Origin: Geitlerinema sp. PCC 7407
GTDB taxonomy: Bacteria > Cyanobacteriota > Cyanobacteriia > PCC-7407
Reading direction: 5' to 3'
Length of the DNA stretch: 64,000 nt
NCBI RefSeq assembly: GCF_000317045.1
Contig: NC_019703.1
Location: 3,212,501-3,276,500, forward strand
Shown: one piece after another, positions 47,095 to 59,200 of the stretch
Numbering within the stretch: the stretch's first letter is position 1
Layout of the letters: each line of letters opens with the position of its first letter
Position numbers and translations under genes: made by a program
The notes under the pieces: generated by a model
Seen by the model: the letters and a program-made list of their open reading frames with translations, nothing else
Told to the model about the DNA's origin: nothing
The model's database searches: none

Positions 47095-48369
47095 ATGCAG
47101 GGACATTTAAACGAAATCGATATTCGTAGCATTCTCCAACTCATTGAGCTGGGTCAGCGAACCGGTGAATTGTTTGTGGAGACCTATGTTTCGGCGTCGC
47201 CGTTTGGGGGGTTGCCGAGCGATCGCGCGCGTCCGCCGTCGGAGCACTCTTGGTTCGTTTTCTTTGTCAATGGTCACATCGCCTATGCCACCAGCGGAGA
47301 CGGCAATCTGCTGCGGCTGCGGGACTACCTGCGGCGCTACAAAGTCGATGCGGCCCTCGATAGCGTCTCGATGTCGGCGATCGCCTCCATCAACGCTCCC
47401 GAGTACGGCTATCTGTGGTCCCTCCTAGAAAACCACCTCCTGACTCCCTCCCAAGGACGCAGCATCATCCGCAGCATGGTGCACGAGACGCTGTTTGATC
47501 TGCTCAGCCTGCACCACGGCTCCTTCATTTTTGAAATCAGTCCGCCGCTCACCCCCCAGCTCACCACCCTCGAGATCGCGCCCATCGTCACGGACATCAT
47601 CAAGCAGGTTCAGGCCTGGAAGCAGCTTCATCCCCACATCCAGTCCCCAGACCAGTGTCCGGCGATCGCCAACCCAGAGCAGCTGCGCGAAGCCCTGCCC
47701 ATCACCACCTTCAAAACCGTCGAGCGCTGGATCGACGGCAAGACCTCCATTCGCCAGATGGCCCGCTACCTCAACCGCGACATCCTGACCGTCGCCCGCG
47801 CCGTCTATCCCTACATCCAGCAGGGCCTCGTCCAGCTCGTCTATCCCACCGTCGCCGCCCCGAGCTACGCTAGCCGCGGCCTCAGCACCTGGCCCGAGGC
47901 CCGTCCCCCGCGCATCGTCTGCATCGACGACGGCACCACCATCCGCAAAGCAGTCGAATACATTCTCAACCGTCACGGCTACGAAGCCACCGCCATTGGC
48001 AACCCCCTCAAAGCCCTGAGCCTGGTCTTTCACCTCAAGCCCGACTTGATCCTGTGTGACATCGCCATGCCAGAGCTAGACGGCTACGAAATCTGCGCCA
48101 TGCTGCGCAGCTCCACCGCCTTTCGGCAGACTCCCATCATTATGTTGACGGGCAAGGATGGCTTCATTGACCGCGTCAAAGCCCGGATCGTCGGCGCAAC
48201 GGACTATCTGACCAAGCCCTTTGGCGAGAGTGAGCTGCTGATGCTCGTTGAAAAGTACGTCGGCGTGGGCAATCCTGAGCTGCCAAAACCGGACGTCTTG
48301 CTGGCTGAAGCCCTCGGAGACGAAGTAAAACTTAACATTCACGATCAGGCAGATTCGGTATCATCCTGA
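47095..48369 (+). CDS. hmpA: PatA-type response regulator HmpA (PilG-like)
   Basis: The 424-residue protein has an N-terminal PATAN/DUF4388 domain (starting MQGHLNEIDIRSILQLIEL) of about 250 residues and a C-terminal receiver domain. In the receiver the phospho-acceptor is Asp322 in LILCDIAMPELDG, with IDDG early, the Thr in MLTGKDG and Lys in YLTKPFGE. It should relay phosphate from HmpE to the type IV pilus system. ATG at 47095 matches family members. hmpB follows only after 500 bp, so hmpB-E may have their own promoter. Confidence 0.88.
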   Translation: MQGHLNEIDIRSILQLIELGQRTGELFVETYVSASPFGGLPSDRARPPSEHSWFVFFVNGHIAYATSGDGNLLRLRDYLRRYKVDAALDSVSMSAIASINAPEYGYLWSLLENHLLTPSQGRSIIRSMVHETLFDLLSLHHGSFIFEISPPLTPQLTTLEIAPIVTDIIKQVQAWKQLHPHIQSPDQCPAIANPEQLREALPITTFKTVERWIDGKTSIRQMARYLNRDILTVARAVYPYIQQGLVQLVYPTVAAPSYASRGLSTWPEARPPRIVCIDDGTTIRKAVEYILNRHGYEATAIGNPLKALSLVFHLKPDLILCDIAMPELDGYEICAMLRSSTAFRQTPIIMLTGKDGFIDRVKARIVGATDYLTKPFGESELLMLVEKYVGVGNPELPKPDVLLAEALGDEVKLNIHDQADSVSS

Positions 48370-48872
48370 ATCGCTGGAGGCCTTGATTCTGCGACACTTT
48401 CCGTGCTCGCGGTTTTTTGCTGAGGGCGATCGCCCCACCATACGATCATCAGCGTCTTGATCAAAGCCTGCTTTGATATCCCCAGTCGCTAGCCTTCACG
48501 TTGGGCCTTCCGCCGCCCGGTTCTTGCGCCTGCCCGTTCCGGTCCCTAGCAAAATCAAAATTTAGTCTTATACTTGACGCACCCAAGCCCAACTTTGTTT
48601 TCGGGAGCCCCTGACTTTCCTTCGAATAAGATGCAACAATTCGTGCTCAAAACTCCCAAAGACTCTCCGATCTTTGCAGAGTTTGAGGGTGATTTTGGGC
48701 AATCTAACGGAGGGGAGCTAAGCTCATCCGTTCGTTTCCGGAATCCGCCGCCTGCACTTGTCAAGGTTCGGATTAATATACAAGCTATACAGCGGGAAAT
48801 CGCCCAAGTTGCGATCGCTTTCATTGACTCAATGCAGGTTAGTTTGGACGGGGTATCAAGAGGTCAATTGCA
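48370..48872 (+). other. 500 bp spacer between hmpA and hmpB
   Basis: Unusually long for a locus otherwise read in one direction. An open frame of up to 100 codons (48574-48876, TTG start; first ATG at 48631) overlaps the hmpB start by 4 bp, but has no recognisable family. More likely a second promoter and leader for hmpB-hmpE. Confidence 0.5.
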
Positions 48873-49238
48873 ATGAGCACAGTTCTGGTTGTGGAAGACA
48901 GCGTCACGCAACGGGAAATGATCACCGACCTCCTCAAAGGAAGCGGTCTCAGCGTAGCCGTCGCCACTGATGGTGTCGAAGCCTTGGAACAGGTGCAAAA
49001 GCACTGTCCAGACCTCGTCGTGCTGGATATCGTCATGCCCCGCATGAACGGCTACGAAGTCTGTCGCCGCCTCAAAGCTGACCCCAAGACCCAAAATGTC
49101 CCTATTGTGATGTGCTCCTCCAAGGGCGAAGAATTCGATCGCTACTGGGGCATGAAGCAGGGAGCCGATGCCTACATTGCCAAACCCTTTCAGCCAACCG
49201 AGCTGGTAGGAACCGTTAAGCAACTACTGCGAGGGTAG
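48873..49238 (+). CDS. hmpB: CheY-like response regulator HmpB (PilH-like)
   Basis: This 121-residue protein is a single receiver domain: acidic pair in VVEDSVTQREM, phospho-acceptor Asp52 in VVLDIVMPRMNGYEV, Ser in MCSSKGEE and Lys in YIAKPFQP. It has no output domain, so it works by protein contact, as do PilH/PixH in pilus taxis systems. hmpC follows after 8 bp. Confidence 0.9.
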   Translation: MSTVLVVEDSVTQREMITDLLKGSGLSVAVATDGVEALEQVQKHCPDLVVLDIVMPRMNGYEVCRRLKADPKTQNVPIVMCSSKGEEFDRYWGMKQGADAYIAKPFQPTELVGTVKQLLRG

Positions 49239-49246
49239 AGTCGCCG

Positions 49247-49777
49247 ATGGTCGGGAATCCTGATTTTTTGACTGGCAGAGGCCAAGATCAAGCACCAGAG
49301 TTTCAAGAACTGGAAAGTCCAGAAGGAGAGTTACATCTTCGGTTCTTTGTTCCCTCAGGTAATGAGTTTGCGCTGCCAGCGATCGGCATTCGCGAAGTCA
49401 TCTCCCCAACCCCCGATCGCATTACCCCCATTCCTAATGTCTCACCCCTCCTCTTGGGCACGCTCAATGTGCGGGGGCGGGTAATCTGGGTGGCCGATCT
49501 GGGGCAGTTTTTGGGAGACTCAGCCCCCCTGAACACCGACCGACCTGACATTTCTGTCATTGCGATCGAAGATCAGGACCTCATGATGGGACTCGCCGTC
49601 GATCGCATCCATGAGATGGATTGGCTCGATATCGAAGACATCCAGATGCCTACGAGCGTCCCCGACAGCATGGCTCCATTTTTGCGGGGGGAGTGGGTCA
49701 TCAATCCAGACGCTGATACAGTGCTTCGGCTTTTGGACCAAATCGCAATTTTGCGATCGGCACGGTGGGCAACATGA
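49247..49777 (+). CDS. hmpC: CheW-like adaptor HmpC (PilI-like)
   Basis: A 176-residue CheW-domain protein that links the receptor HmpD to the kinase HmpE. Conserved blocks are FALPAIGIREVISPTP, LLGTLNVRGRVIWVADLG and GLAVDRIHEMDWLDI. It starts 8 bp after hmpB and has a ~30-residue N-terminal extension before the CheW fold. Next gene: hmpD, 200 bp on. Confidence 0.9.
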   Translation: MVGNPDFLTGRGQDQAPEFQELESPEGELHLRFFVPSGNEFALPAIGIREVISPTPDRITPIPNVSPLLLGTLNVRGRVIWVADLGQFLGDSAPLNTDRPDISVIAIEDQDLMMGLAVDRIHEMDWLDIEDIQMPTSVPDSMAPFLRGEWVINPDADTVLRLLDQIAILRSARWAT

Positions 49778-49980
49778 AGCACAGCCCCGTTTGGCAGCCG
49801 AGTCATCATCGAAGGCGCGCCGGTCCTTTGAGCAGTGGTTTGCTTCCCCAAGTTCTAGGAGGTCCGATCTGGCAACAGACGAGCTACGGTAGAAGCGATC
49901 GGGGTGCCCTTAACAAGCATTACAACAGATAGCGTGAGCTTCTAGCGAAACGGCAGACGTGCAACGGCAGGAGAAGGCAG

Positions 49981-52900
49981 ATGGGTTCGAGCATCGATTA
50001 CGCGCAAGAATACCAACAGGCCCAAATGGCCTACATGCAGCAGGACTATGAGACTGCGGCCAGTGTCATTGACCGACTGGTGCAGGACTTTCCCGAGGAT
50101 CCGAGTGCACGCCTGCTGAGGGGGCACATTTACTGCTACGGCTTGCAGCAGTATCAGGTTGCTCAGGAGGAGTACTCAGCGGTGCTGGGGCTGACCTCAG
50201 AGCCAGATTTTATTGACTATGCCAATAGCGGTCTTGCTTACGCCGAACAGTTCGCAGGCAGTGGTGGCGCTGCGGCTGCCTTTGACACCTCTGAGTTCAA
50301 TCTTGCTGCCGAGGGTGACATCGACGCCTACGGGCCGGACGCCTATGGTGTCCCTGACACTAGCAATCTAGAAGAGGCCTACGGCGCCGACGTTGCTGCA
50401 ACGCCAAACGATGCCTTTGCCCAAGCAGACAATGCTTTTGCCGCTGACAGCTTTGGCGCGGAGAGCTGGCAGTCTTTTGAGGATGAGCATCTCGACGAGA
50501 ACTTGTTGGGGGATGCTTCGGACTTTAATTTTGATGATTTTGGCGGATCGGCGGCGGCAGCGGACAACCCCTTTGGCACGATGGGCTCAGAAGGGGCGAT
50601 CGCCCCTTCTGAGCCCGAGACTCCCTTTGACAATCCCTTTGGCCTCGACGCCGATCTGAGTACCGACGAAGCAAATGCTTTTGCAGAAGCCAGCAACCCC
50701 TTCGCCCTAGACGATGCCTTTGGCACCGAGGAGGCCGCTGCTGACAATGAGAGCTTCTTTGCAGATGAGCCTAACTTTGGCGCTGAGGAGGCCGACTACG
50801 GCGCGATCGCCCCAGAGTCCCCGTTCGACACCTCATCCGCCCCAGAGACTCCGGAGGCCCCGGACTATCCGGCTTCCTACAGCCCAGACGCGGGGAGCTA
50901 CGATGACACCTTCGATCCAGGGGACTTTGGCCTCGGCGACGAGGGCAGCGCCGACGACTGGGCCAACGCAGGCAGCACCCTCGAAGACCAAGGCAGCCTA
51001 GAATCCTTCGACTATGGCTACAGCCAAACCGAGGACGAAACGTTTTTCATGGGGGATGCAGGGGCTGACGCAGCCGGGATGGGCAGCGCACCCTACGGCG
51101 GCTTTCAGCCAACCTATGACCAAGACGAGCAGACGTTTATCGCTCCACCCCAGCCTGAGGACGAGGCTGAGTCTTTTGGCGGCTATGACGCCTTTGACGA
51201 CAACGCTTTTAACGACAACGCCTTCGACACGTTCGATGAAGACGCGGCCTATCGCTCGTCCAACGGCGGCGCGCCCGTCCTCTCAGCGATGGATTCCTTT
51301 GACTCCCTCGGTAGCCAGAGCAACGTTGACTTTCTAGACGAATTCGATGAGTTTGACGACCTAGGGGATCTGCCCGACTTCGATTTGTCAGAAAATTCGG
51401 CGGGCTTTACGACCCCCTCGGCTGGCACCAGCTTTGGCATGGGGACCGGGCGCACTGAAGCGGCCACAGATGAGGTGCGCTTCGACGACTTTGCAAGCGG
51501 CCTCGCGGATGACGGCGATCGCTCGGTGATAGGCGAAGATGAGCTGTTCAGCATCTCCGGCACCTCCGAGCATCTGCCCAGCTTCACCCAGTCCGACAGC
51601 CAGATCAAAGAACCCGCCGTCTCCATCGAGCAGGGCTGGCTTGCATTCTTCGAAAATGCACCCTTGGCTGCCAAGCAAATATATACAGCGATCGCTGCCG
51701 GGTTCGTTTCGGCTGCCGCCGTAGCCGTGACAGTCCATATCTCTGCAAACAACTCTCCTCCATGGACCAAGCTTGCCATGGTCTTTGCACCCGGTCTGGC
51801 CAGCGGCGGCACGACCTATGTGCTGAGCCAGGCAATGGCTCGGCAGGTCAAGCGAACCACCGACGATCTACAATCGCAGTTCCAGTCCGTGTCCCAAGGC
51901 AATTTGGGAGCGCGGGCAACGGTCTTTTCGGAAGATGAGTTCGGTCAGCTGGCCTCCGGCTTCAACCACATGGCCCGCGTGATCTTCACCACCACCAGCG
52001 AAGCGCAGCGCAAGGCCGAAGAGCAAGAGCAGGCCAAAGAAGACCTCCAGCGCCAAGTGATTCGTCTGCTGGACGACGTGGAAGGGGCGGCCCGAGGAGA
52101 CTTGACTGTCCAGGCAGAGGTCACGGCAGACGTTTTGGGCGCCGTTGCTGACTCCTTCAACTTGACGATTCAGAACCTGCGGGAAATCGTGCAGCAGGTG
52201 AAGACCGCCGCTCGCCAGGTGAGCAAGAGCGCTACGGACAACGAGATTTTCGCCCGGGGCCTGTCCTCTGACGCCCTCCGGCAAGCGGAGGAGTTGGCCG
52301 TCACGCTGAACTCGGTGCAGGTGATGACGGACTCGATTCAGCGGGTGGCCGAGAGCGCCCGGGAAGCAGAAGAGGTGGCCCGCTCAGCATCGTCGACCGC
52401 TCTGAAAGGGGGCGAGGCAGTGGAGCGCACCGTGGCGGGTATTTTGACGATTCGCGAAACGGTGGCGGAAACCACCCGGAAGGTGAAGCGCCTCGCTGAG
52501 TCGTCCCAGGAAATCTCGAAGATTGTGGCGCTGATTTCTCAGATTGCGTCTCGAACCAACCTCCTCGCCCTCAACGCCAGTATTGAGGCGGCGCGGGCGG
52601 GAGAAGCGGGCCGAGGCTTTGCGATCGTGGCCGATGAGGTGCGACAGCTGGCAGACCGGGCCGCCAAGGCGTCGAAGGAGATTGAGCAAATCGTGCTCCA
52701 GATCCAGAGCGAGACGGGGTCCGTGATGACGGCGATGGAAGAAGGCACCCAGCAGGTGATCGAGGGAACAAAGCTGGCAGAACAAGCCAAGCGATCCCTC
52801 GAAGACATCATTCAAGTGTCCAACCGCATTGACATTCTGGTGCGCTCCATCACGGCGGATACGGTGGAGCAAACCGAAACCTCTCGAGCCGTGGCCCAGG

Positions 52901-53055
52901 TGATGCAATCGGTGGAGTTGACGGCGCAGGAAACGTCCCAGGAAGCTCAGCGAGTTTCGGGCTCTCTGCAAAGTCTGGTGGGGGTTGCGCGGGACCTGCT
53001 GACCTCGGTGGAACGGTTTAAAGTTGAGGCGATCGACTCCTCCCAATCGTCTTGA
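49981..53055 (+). CDS. hmpD: Methyl-accepting chemotaxis protein HmpD (PilJ-like) with a TPR-like N-terminus and acidic linker
   Basis: The 1,024-residue receptor has a TPR-like N-terminal domain (residues 1-90, with [18 protein letters not shown]), an acidic, Gly/Ala/Phe-rich low-complexity segment (about 90-545) with many DNPFG, FDDFG and NAFA motifs, two transmembrane helices (about 562-583 and 595-618), a HAMP region, and a methyl-accepting signalling domain. The hairpin tip is intact ([20 protein letters not shown], about residues 870-890). It lacks a classical periplasmic sensor between the helices, so most of its mass is cytoplasmic. Role: signal input for pilus motility, probably phototaxis or surface sensing. 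The acidic segment parallels that of HmpE. Confidence 0.9.
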   Translation: MGSSIDYAQEYQQAQMAYMQQDYETAASVIDRLVQDFPEDPSARLLRGHIYCYGLQQYQVAQEEYSAVLGLTSEPDFIDYANSGLAYAEQFAGSGGAAAAFDTSEFNLAAEGDIDAYGPDAYGVPDTSNLEEAYGADVAATPNDAFAQADNAFAADSFGAESWQSFEDEHLDENLLGDASDFNFDDFGGSAAAADNPFGTMGSEGAIAPSEPETPFDNPFGLDADLSTDEANAFAEASNPFALDDAFGTEEAAADNESFFADEPNFGAEEADYGAIAPESPFDTSSAPETPEAPDYPASYSPDAGSYDDTFDPGDFGLGDEGSADDWANAGSTLEDQGSLESFDYGYSQTEDETFFMGDAGADAAGMGSAPYGGFQPTYDQDEQTFIAPPQPEDEAESFGGYDAFDDNAFNDNAFDTFDEDAAYRSSNGGAPVLSAMDSFDSLGSQSNVDFLDEFDEFDDLGDLPDFDLSENSAGFTTPSAGTSFGMGTGRTEAATDEVRFDDFASGLADDGDRSVIGEDELFSISGTSEHLPSFTQSDSQIKEPAVSIEQGWLAFFENAPLAAKQIYTAIAAGFVSAAAVAVTVHISANNSPPWTKLAMVFAPGLASGGTTYVLSQAMARQVKRTTDDLQSQFQSVSQGNLGARATVFSEDEFGQLASGFNHMARVIFTTTSEAQRKAEEQEQAKEDLQRQVIRLLDDVEGAARGDLTVQAEVTADVLGAVADSFNLTIQNLREIVQQVKTAARQVSKSATDNEIFARGLSSDALRQAEELAVTLNSVQVMTDSIQRVAESAREAEEVARSASSTALKGGEAVERTVAGILTIRETVAETTRKVKRLAESSQEISKIVALISQIASRTNLLALNASIEAARAGEAGRGFAIVADEVRQLADRAAKASKEIEQIVLQIQSETGSVMTAMEEGTQQVIEGTKLAEQAKRSLEDIIQVSNRIDILVRSITADTVEQTETSRAVAQVMQSVELTAQETSQEAQRVSGSLQSLVGVARDLLTSVERFKVEAIDSSQSS

Positions 53056-53284
53056 AATGGGGACAGACAAGCCTTCATGTCGATTGGTGAGAGATCGGAT
53101 ACATTAAAGCCAGAGAGGGCTGCTGAGGGTCACCAAAGCCGCAGTCGGTGGTGTGAAGAGGACAAGGGACGGTGGAGTTTTTTCCACTGGCCGTGCCTTC
53201 ATGTCGGGCGCTCTGGAACCAGAAGCAAGCACATCGCGATCGCCTCTGGAGCCATCTAGAACTTTTAGGGGAAGGGATACCGCT

Positions 53285-56200
53285 ATGCAGTCAGAACAAC
53301 AACAGCGGATCATGGGGTACTTCATCGAGGAGGCAAGGGACCACCTCAATACCCTGGAGCAAGGTTTGCTGAACCTGCAAAGCACCCTGGAAGATCCCGA
53401 GATGCTCAATGAGCTCTTCCGCGCGGCTCACTCGGTGAAGGGTGGGGCTGCCATGCTCGGCATTGACAGCATCCAGCAAACTTCCCACCGCTTGGAAGAC
53501 TGTTTCAAGATTTTGAAAGAGCACCCCGTCAAGGTTGACCAAGACATTGAGTCACTTTTGCTGAGCTGCCTGGACACGCTGCAGGAGCTGCTGGGGCAGT
53601 TGCAAACTCCGTTTGGGCTGACGGAGGAGAAGGCTCGCGAGATTATGGCTGGAGTAGAGCCTGTATTTGCGGAGCTGGGCAGCCGTCTCACCCAGATGGT
53701 TGCTGCAACGGGAGGGGTGATCACGCCAGAGACCCAAGAGACCTGGATTGCGCCCGAGGCTGCAGCGTCTGCCAGTGCTCCTGTCCAAGCCGAAGAAGAA
53801 AGTGCGCTACAGCTCATTTTCCAAAGCGATGTGCCCCGCCAGCTTCGAGATATGCTGCAGCTGTTTAAGCAGGCAGATACGCTGGAGCGGCGACAGCAGC
53901 TGCAAGAGATTTGTAGCGGCCTCAAGCGCACGGGGGAACAGTTTGATCTGCGCAACTGGTGTGATTTGCTAGAGTCGGCTCGGCTGGCGATCGCCAGTCC
54001 CGAAAACACGTATCACACCCTGGCCCCGATTGTGATTCGGGAGATTAAGCAGGGCCAGGAACTGGTGCTGGCGGGCCGGAGTGCCGACATTGCGGTGAGT
54101 CCCGCCCTGCAAGAGCTGCTGCCAGTGACGGCTGTGACGGGTGAGCTGAGCCTAGATGCGATGTTTGCCGAATCGCCATCCGGAGAGCTCGACTTCTCGG
54201 CGATCGCCGACAGCTCGACTAACCAAGCTCCAGCAGCTGTGTCGGCGTCGGATTTGGACTTCCACAAGGCGACGGGCGATCGCCCCGGCCCCGAAGTCGG
54301 CATGGCCGAGCTCAATTCCCTGGCCGACCTTTTCGAGGGAGACGTGCCAGATCTCGACATCACCTGGGAGCAAGAAGAGATTCTGGGCAGCACCGCCGAC
54401 GAGATTCTCAGCTCCCTGGACCTCGACGCAGCGAGCGACTTCTCCGATGACTTTGCCGATCTGCTGTTTGAGGAATCTACCGCGTCTAGCAGCAGCGCTG
54501 AAGACGATCTTTCAGGATTTTTGCAGGCGGCGGAGCAGCGCGAGGAAACAGCCGCGATCGCCGACCTTGACTTTGATCTAGGTGACGACTCCGCTGGCCT
54601 CTTTGACGATCTGCTCGAGCCAGTAACGGTCGAACCCCCTAGCGATCTGAGCCAGCCGTCGGGAGATCTGGGCGACCTGTTTGCCGAAATTGACGCCGTT
54701 GATCTTGAGGCTGAAACCCCGTCAGCGGTCAGCCAGCCGGCTCCTGAGCTGGCGGCCCTCGGTTCGCTCTTCGGGGAAATGCCAGTGGACGATGAGGAGC
54801 TGATGACAGACCTCAACGAGGATTCGTCCAGCCCCTTTGATGAAGCGGAAGACCTGTTACAAGACGACTTTGGCGCCTCATTTGAGGATGGGTTGGGCGA
54901 CCTGGGTCTAGACGAAGAGCTGGAGGGCCTTGATCTGTTGACGGAGGCCCAAAGCGGTGACGCTGACAAAGTAGCGGAGTCTGAACTGGATTTTTCGGCG
55001 GCCCTGCTGGAGGAACCTGGCGAAAGCACGACCGCCGATGAGGATTTCCTGGACCTAGGTCTGGAAGAAACAGCGGCGATCGCCTCACCAGAAGACGACT
55101 TGGGCAACCTCTTTGGCAGCGGGCTGTCTCAGGAGCGGACCGACCAACTCGGCGCCGCCGAAAGCAGCGAGCTTGCCAATTTGTTCGGCGGATCGGCTGG
55201 CGAGAGCGAGCTTACGGACAATCTTTTTGACGGCGATGCTGAGGCCGGTGATGCCTTTGCTGAGATGTCGCTCGACGCTTTTGCTGACTCAGCCGAGCCA
55301 GCGCCAGCAGCGCTTTCAGAAGTCGACGAAACAGAAGCAGCCTCAGCCTCCGAGGACGATTTCTCAGGGCTAGACTGGGATGCTGCCGAACTCGATCTGG
55401 CGCCAGAAAGCTCAGCAGCGGAGGCAGAGGAAGCAGAAGACTTCGCAGATCTAGCAGGCTTAACTGACGACACTCCAGTCGACGGCACCGGCCTCGAGCT
55501 GACAGGCCCAGAGCTTGCCTGGGACGCGATCGAGAGCGAGAACGCCGCAGCCGATGCCGCCATCGATCAGGCCCTTGGTCTAGAGTCCTTCGATCTCGAA
55601 GAAGATGCATGGGATACGCCTCCCGAGGAGGCCACAGCCCCCGAAGCAGCCTTGTTCTCCGAGACCAGCGCTCCTGAGGCCGATGTCTTTGGCGAATCCT
55701 CCGAGGCGATCGCCGCCGATGACTGGGAGCTGAGCCCTGACGACACCCAAGAGCCAGCCCTCGGCCTCGAAGCGGATCTTTTTGAGCAGTCGACCGGAGC
55801 GAGTACAGCCTCCGAGACTGGTACTGGCAACGATTGGGAGACCTTCTTTGATAGCGATCAAAAAGGCGATCGCTCCCCAAGCACCAGCAACGAGATTGAG
55901 GACTTCTTCGGCACCGACATCAGCGAAACCAGCCTAGAAGCGTCTGCTCTGACAGATTTCGCATCTACCGAGAATTTGCTCAGTGAGGAGCCAGCGCAAC
56001 CAGCGGCAGAAGCCGCGATCGAGCTTGAGGAAGACCTGTGGGCCGATCAAGCAGCGCAGACCGAGGCTGCGGCGCTGTTAGACGACAGCTTCGCGGAGGC
56101 ACCAGACCTTGATCTAGGTTTGGCAGATCTAGCAGGTGAGCCAGCGCCCGAAACCGCAGCGTCTCTGGACATGGAGGGCGCAACGGAGGCGATCGCAGAT

Positions 56201-59200
56201 GACTTTGATCTAGGCTTTGCCGCCGAAGAGCTTACGGCTCCAGAAGCTACAGCTGGCGAGGAAGATCTTGGGCTTGATAGTCTCGAAGAACCCGAACTCG
56301 GCCTCGATCTGGCCGACACGAGCGAGGAAGCCGGGGCTTTGGACTTTGACCTCGGCCTAGAAGCGCCGATCGCAGAAACTCCTGAAGCCGCCGATGATCT
56401 GGATTTCGGACTAGCAGCAGACGCGTCAGACTCTCTGGAATTCGCAGCGGCCGAAGCTACCGATGAGCTCGACTTTGGCCTAGACCTGACTGAGGAACCC
56501 GAATCTCTGGGATTCGAGGCCGCAGAAGCGGATGTGCTCGACTTTGACCTAGAGAGAGGAGAGCCTGCTGAGCTAAGCTTCGAGACCGAGGCAGCCACTG
56601 ACGACTTGGGCTTTGATCTGAGCGCCGCCGATGAATTCGACCTGGGCTTCGAGGCCGCCGAGGACAGCGGTGAGCTCGGACTGGACCTGGGCGATACCGA
56701 TGAATTCGACTTGGGCCTCGAGACCGCTGAAGAAACCTCAGAGCTTGACTTTGACCTCGCCGCTGAAGCCACCGACGACTTAGGCCTTGATTTCGGTGAG
56801 ACTGAAGCGGCAACGGATGAGCTCGACTTTGGGCTGGAGGAGACCGAAGCGGCCTCGGAGCTCAGCTTTGAACCGGAAGGCTCGGAAGACCTGGGCTTTG
56901 AGCTGGGTGCTGGCGAATCGGAAGACCTGGGTTTCGATCTGGGTGCTGGTGAGGAAGCTGGAGACCTGGACTTTGACCTGGGTCTGGAAGAGCCAGTTGC
57001 AGAAACCGCTGAAGCTGCCGATGAGCTGGATTTCGGGCTGGATCTGGCCGAGGAATCAGAGACCTTGGACTTTGGGGCAGCCGAAACCACCGATGAGCTG
57101 GACTTTGGCCTAGACCTGACCGAGGAGCCAGAATCCCTGGCATTTGACGCAGCCGAGGAGAGCGATGAGTTTGACCTTGGGTTCGAGCTCGGAGGCGAGG
57201 CAGAATCTTTAGACTTTGCAGCTGCTGAAACCACTGATGAGCTGGACTTCGGGCTGGATCTGGCCGAGGAGCCTGGTGAGCTGAGCTTCGAGACTGAGGC
57301 AGCCACTGACGACTTGGGCTTTGACCTGGGCGACACCGATGAATTCGACCTAGGCCTTGAGACCGCTGAGGAAACCTCAGAGCTCGACTTTGACCTCGCC
57401 GCCGAAGCCACGGACGACCTAGGCCTTGATTTCGGTGAGACTGAGGCAGCAGCGGATGAGCTCGACTTTGGGCTGGAGGAGACCGAAGCGACATCAGAGC
57501 TTAGCTTTGAGCCGGAAGGTTCGGAAGACCTGGGCTTCGATCTGGGTGCTGGTGAGGAAGCGGGGGATCTGGACTTTGACCTGGGTCTGGAAGAGCCCGT
57601 TGCGGAAACCGCTGAAGCTGCCGATGAGCTGGATTTCGGGCTGGATCTGGCCGAGGAGTCGGAGACCTTGGACTTTGGGGCAGCCGAAACCACCGATGAG
57701 CTGGACTTTGGCCTAGACCTGACCGAGGAGCCAGAATCCCTGGCATTTGACGCAGCCGAGGAGAGCGATGAGTTTGACCTTGGGTTCGAGCTCGGAGGCG
57801 AAGCAGAATCTTTAGACTTTGCATCTGCTGAAACCACCGATGAGCTCGACTTTGGCCTAGACCTGACCGAGGAGCCTGGTGAGCTGAGCTTCGAGACCGA
57901 GGCAGCCACTGACGACTTGGGCTTTGACCTGGGCGCCGCCGATGAATTCGACCTGGGCTTCGAGACAGCCGAGGACAGCGGTGAGCTCGGACTGGACCTG
58001 GGCGACACTGATGAATTCGACCTAGGCCTCGAGACCACTGAGGAAACCTCAGAGCTTGACTTTGACCTCGCCGCTGAAGCCACCGACGACTTAGGCCTTG
58101 ATTTCGGTGAGACTGAGGCAGCCGCGGATGAGCTCGACTTTGGGCTGGAGGAGACCGAAGCGGCCTCGGAACTCAGCTTTGATCTGGAAGGCTCAGAGAG
58201 CTTGAGCTTCGATCTGGGTGCTGGCGAATCGGAAGACCTGGGTTTCGATCTGGGTGCTGGTGAGGAAGCTGGAGACTTGGACTTTGACCTGGGTCTGGAA
58301 GAGCCAGTTGCAGAAACCGCTGAAGCTGCCGATGAGCTGGATTTCGGGCTGGATCTGGCCGAGGAGTCAGAGGCCTTGGACTTTGGGGCAGCCGAAACCA
58401 CCGATGAGCTGGACTTTGGCCTAGACCTGACCGAGGAGCCAGAATCCCTGGCATTTGACGCAGCCGAGGAGAGCGATGAGTTTGACCTTGGGTTCGAGCT
58501 CGGAGGCGAGGCAGAATCTCTAGACTTTGCAGCTGCTGAAACCACCGATGAGCTGGACTTCGGGCTGGATCTGGCCGAGGAGCCTGCTGAGCCGAGCTTC
58601 GAGACTGAGGCAGCCGCTGACGACTTGGGCTTTGACCTAGGCGCTGAGGAATCCTTGAGCCTTGATGATGATTTGGGCGATCTCTTCGGCACAGAGGCTT
58701 CTGAGGTCGGAGAGGGCGAGTCTTCGGCCATGTTTGACTTCGAGCTGGGCGAAGAGTCTGCCGCTACGGCCGATGATTTTGGCCTGGACGGGGCGGTGAC
58801 ATCGGATGGTTTGATTTTTGGCATGGATGAAGGCGATGCCGATTTGACAGAAAGCCTATTTGGCGCCGGGGAGACAGATACCTTTGAGGGGGATCTGTTC
58901 GGCCTAGAGTCGGCTGAGATGGGCGGGATTGAGACAGATCTGAGTTTTGATGACGATCTGCTGGCGATCGCCGATGAAGTTCCCGCTTTCCTCGCAGACG
59001 ACACAGGGGCGATCGCCGTCACCGAGACCCTCGCCCCGGAGGAAGCCCGCGAGCTCGAGTCTCTGCTGGCGGAAGAGTCCAGCTTGCCCCTCGAAACCGG
59101 CGATCGCCAAGTTTTTGATGAGCTGGCCGCCCTTCTAGACGACGGGACGATCGCAGTTCCGGCGATCGCAGCGCCCCACGTCACCCAGATCGACATCGAA

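Noticed and set aside
56330-58640. The repeat block as a CRISPR array or other DNA-level repeat system
   Set aside because: The units are hundreds of bases long, contiguous without spacers and keep one reading frame through a kinase gene.
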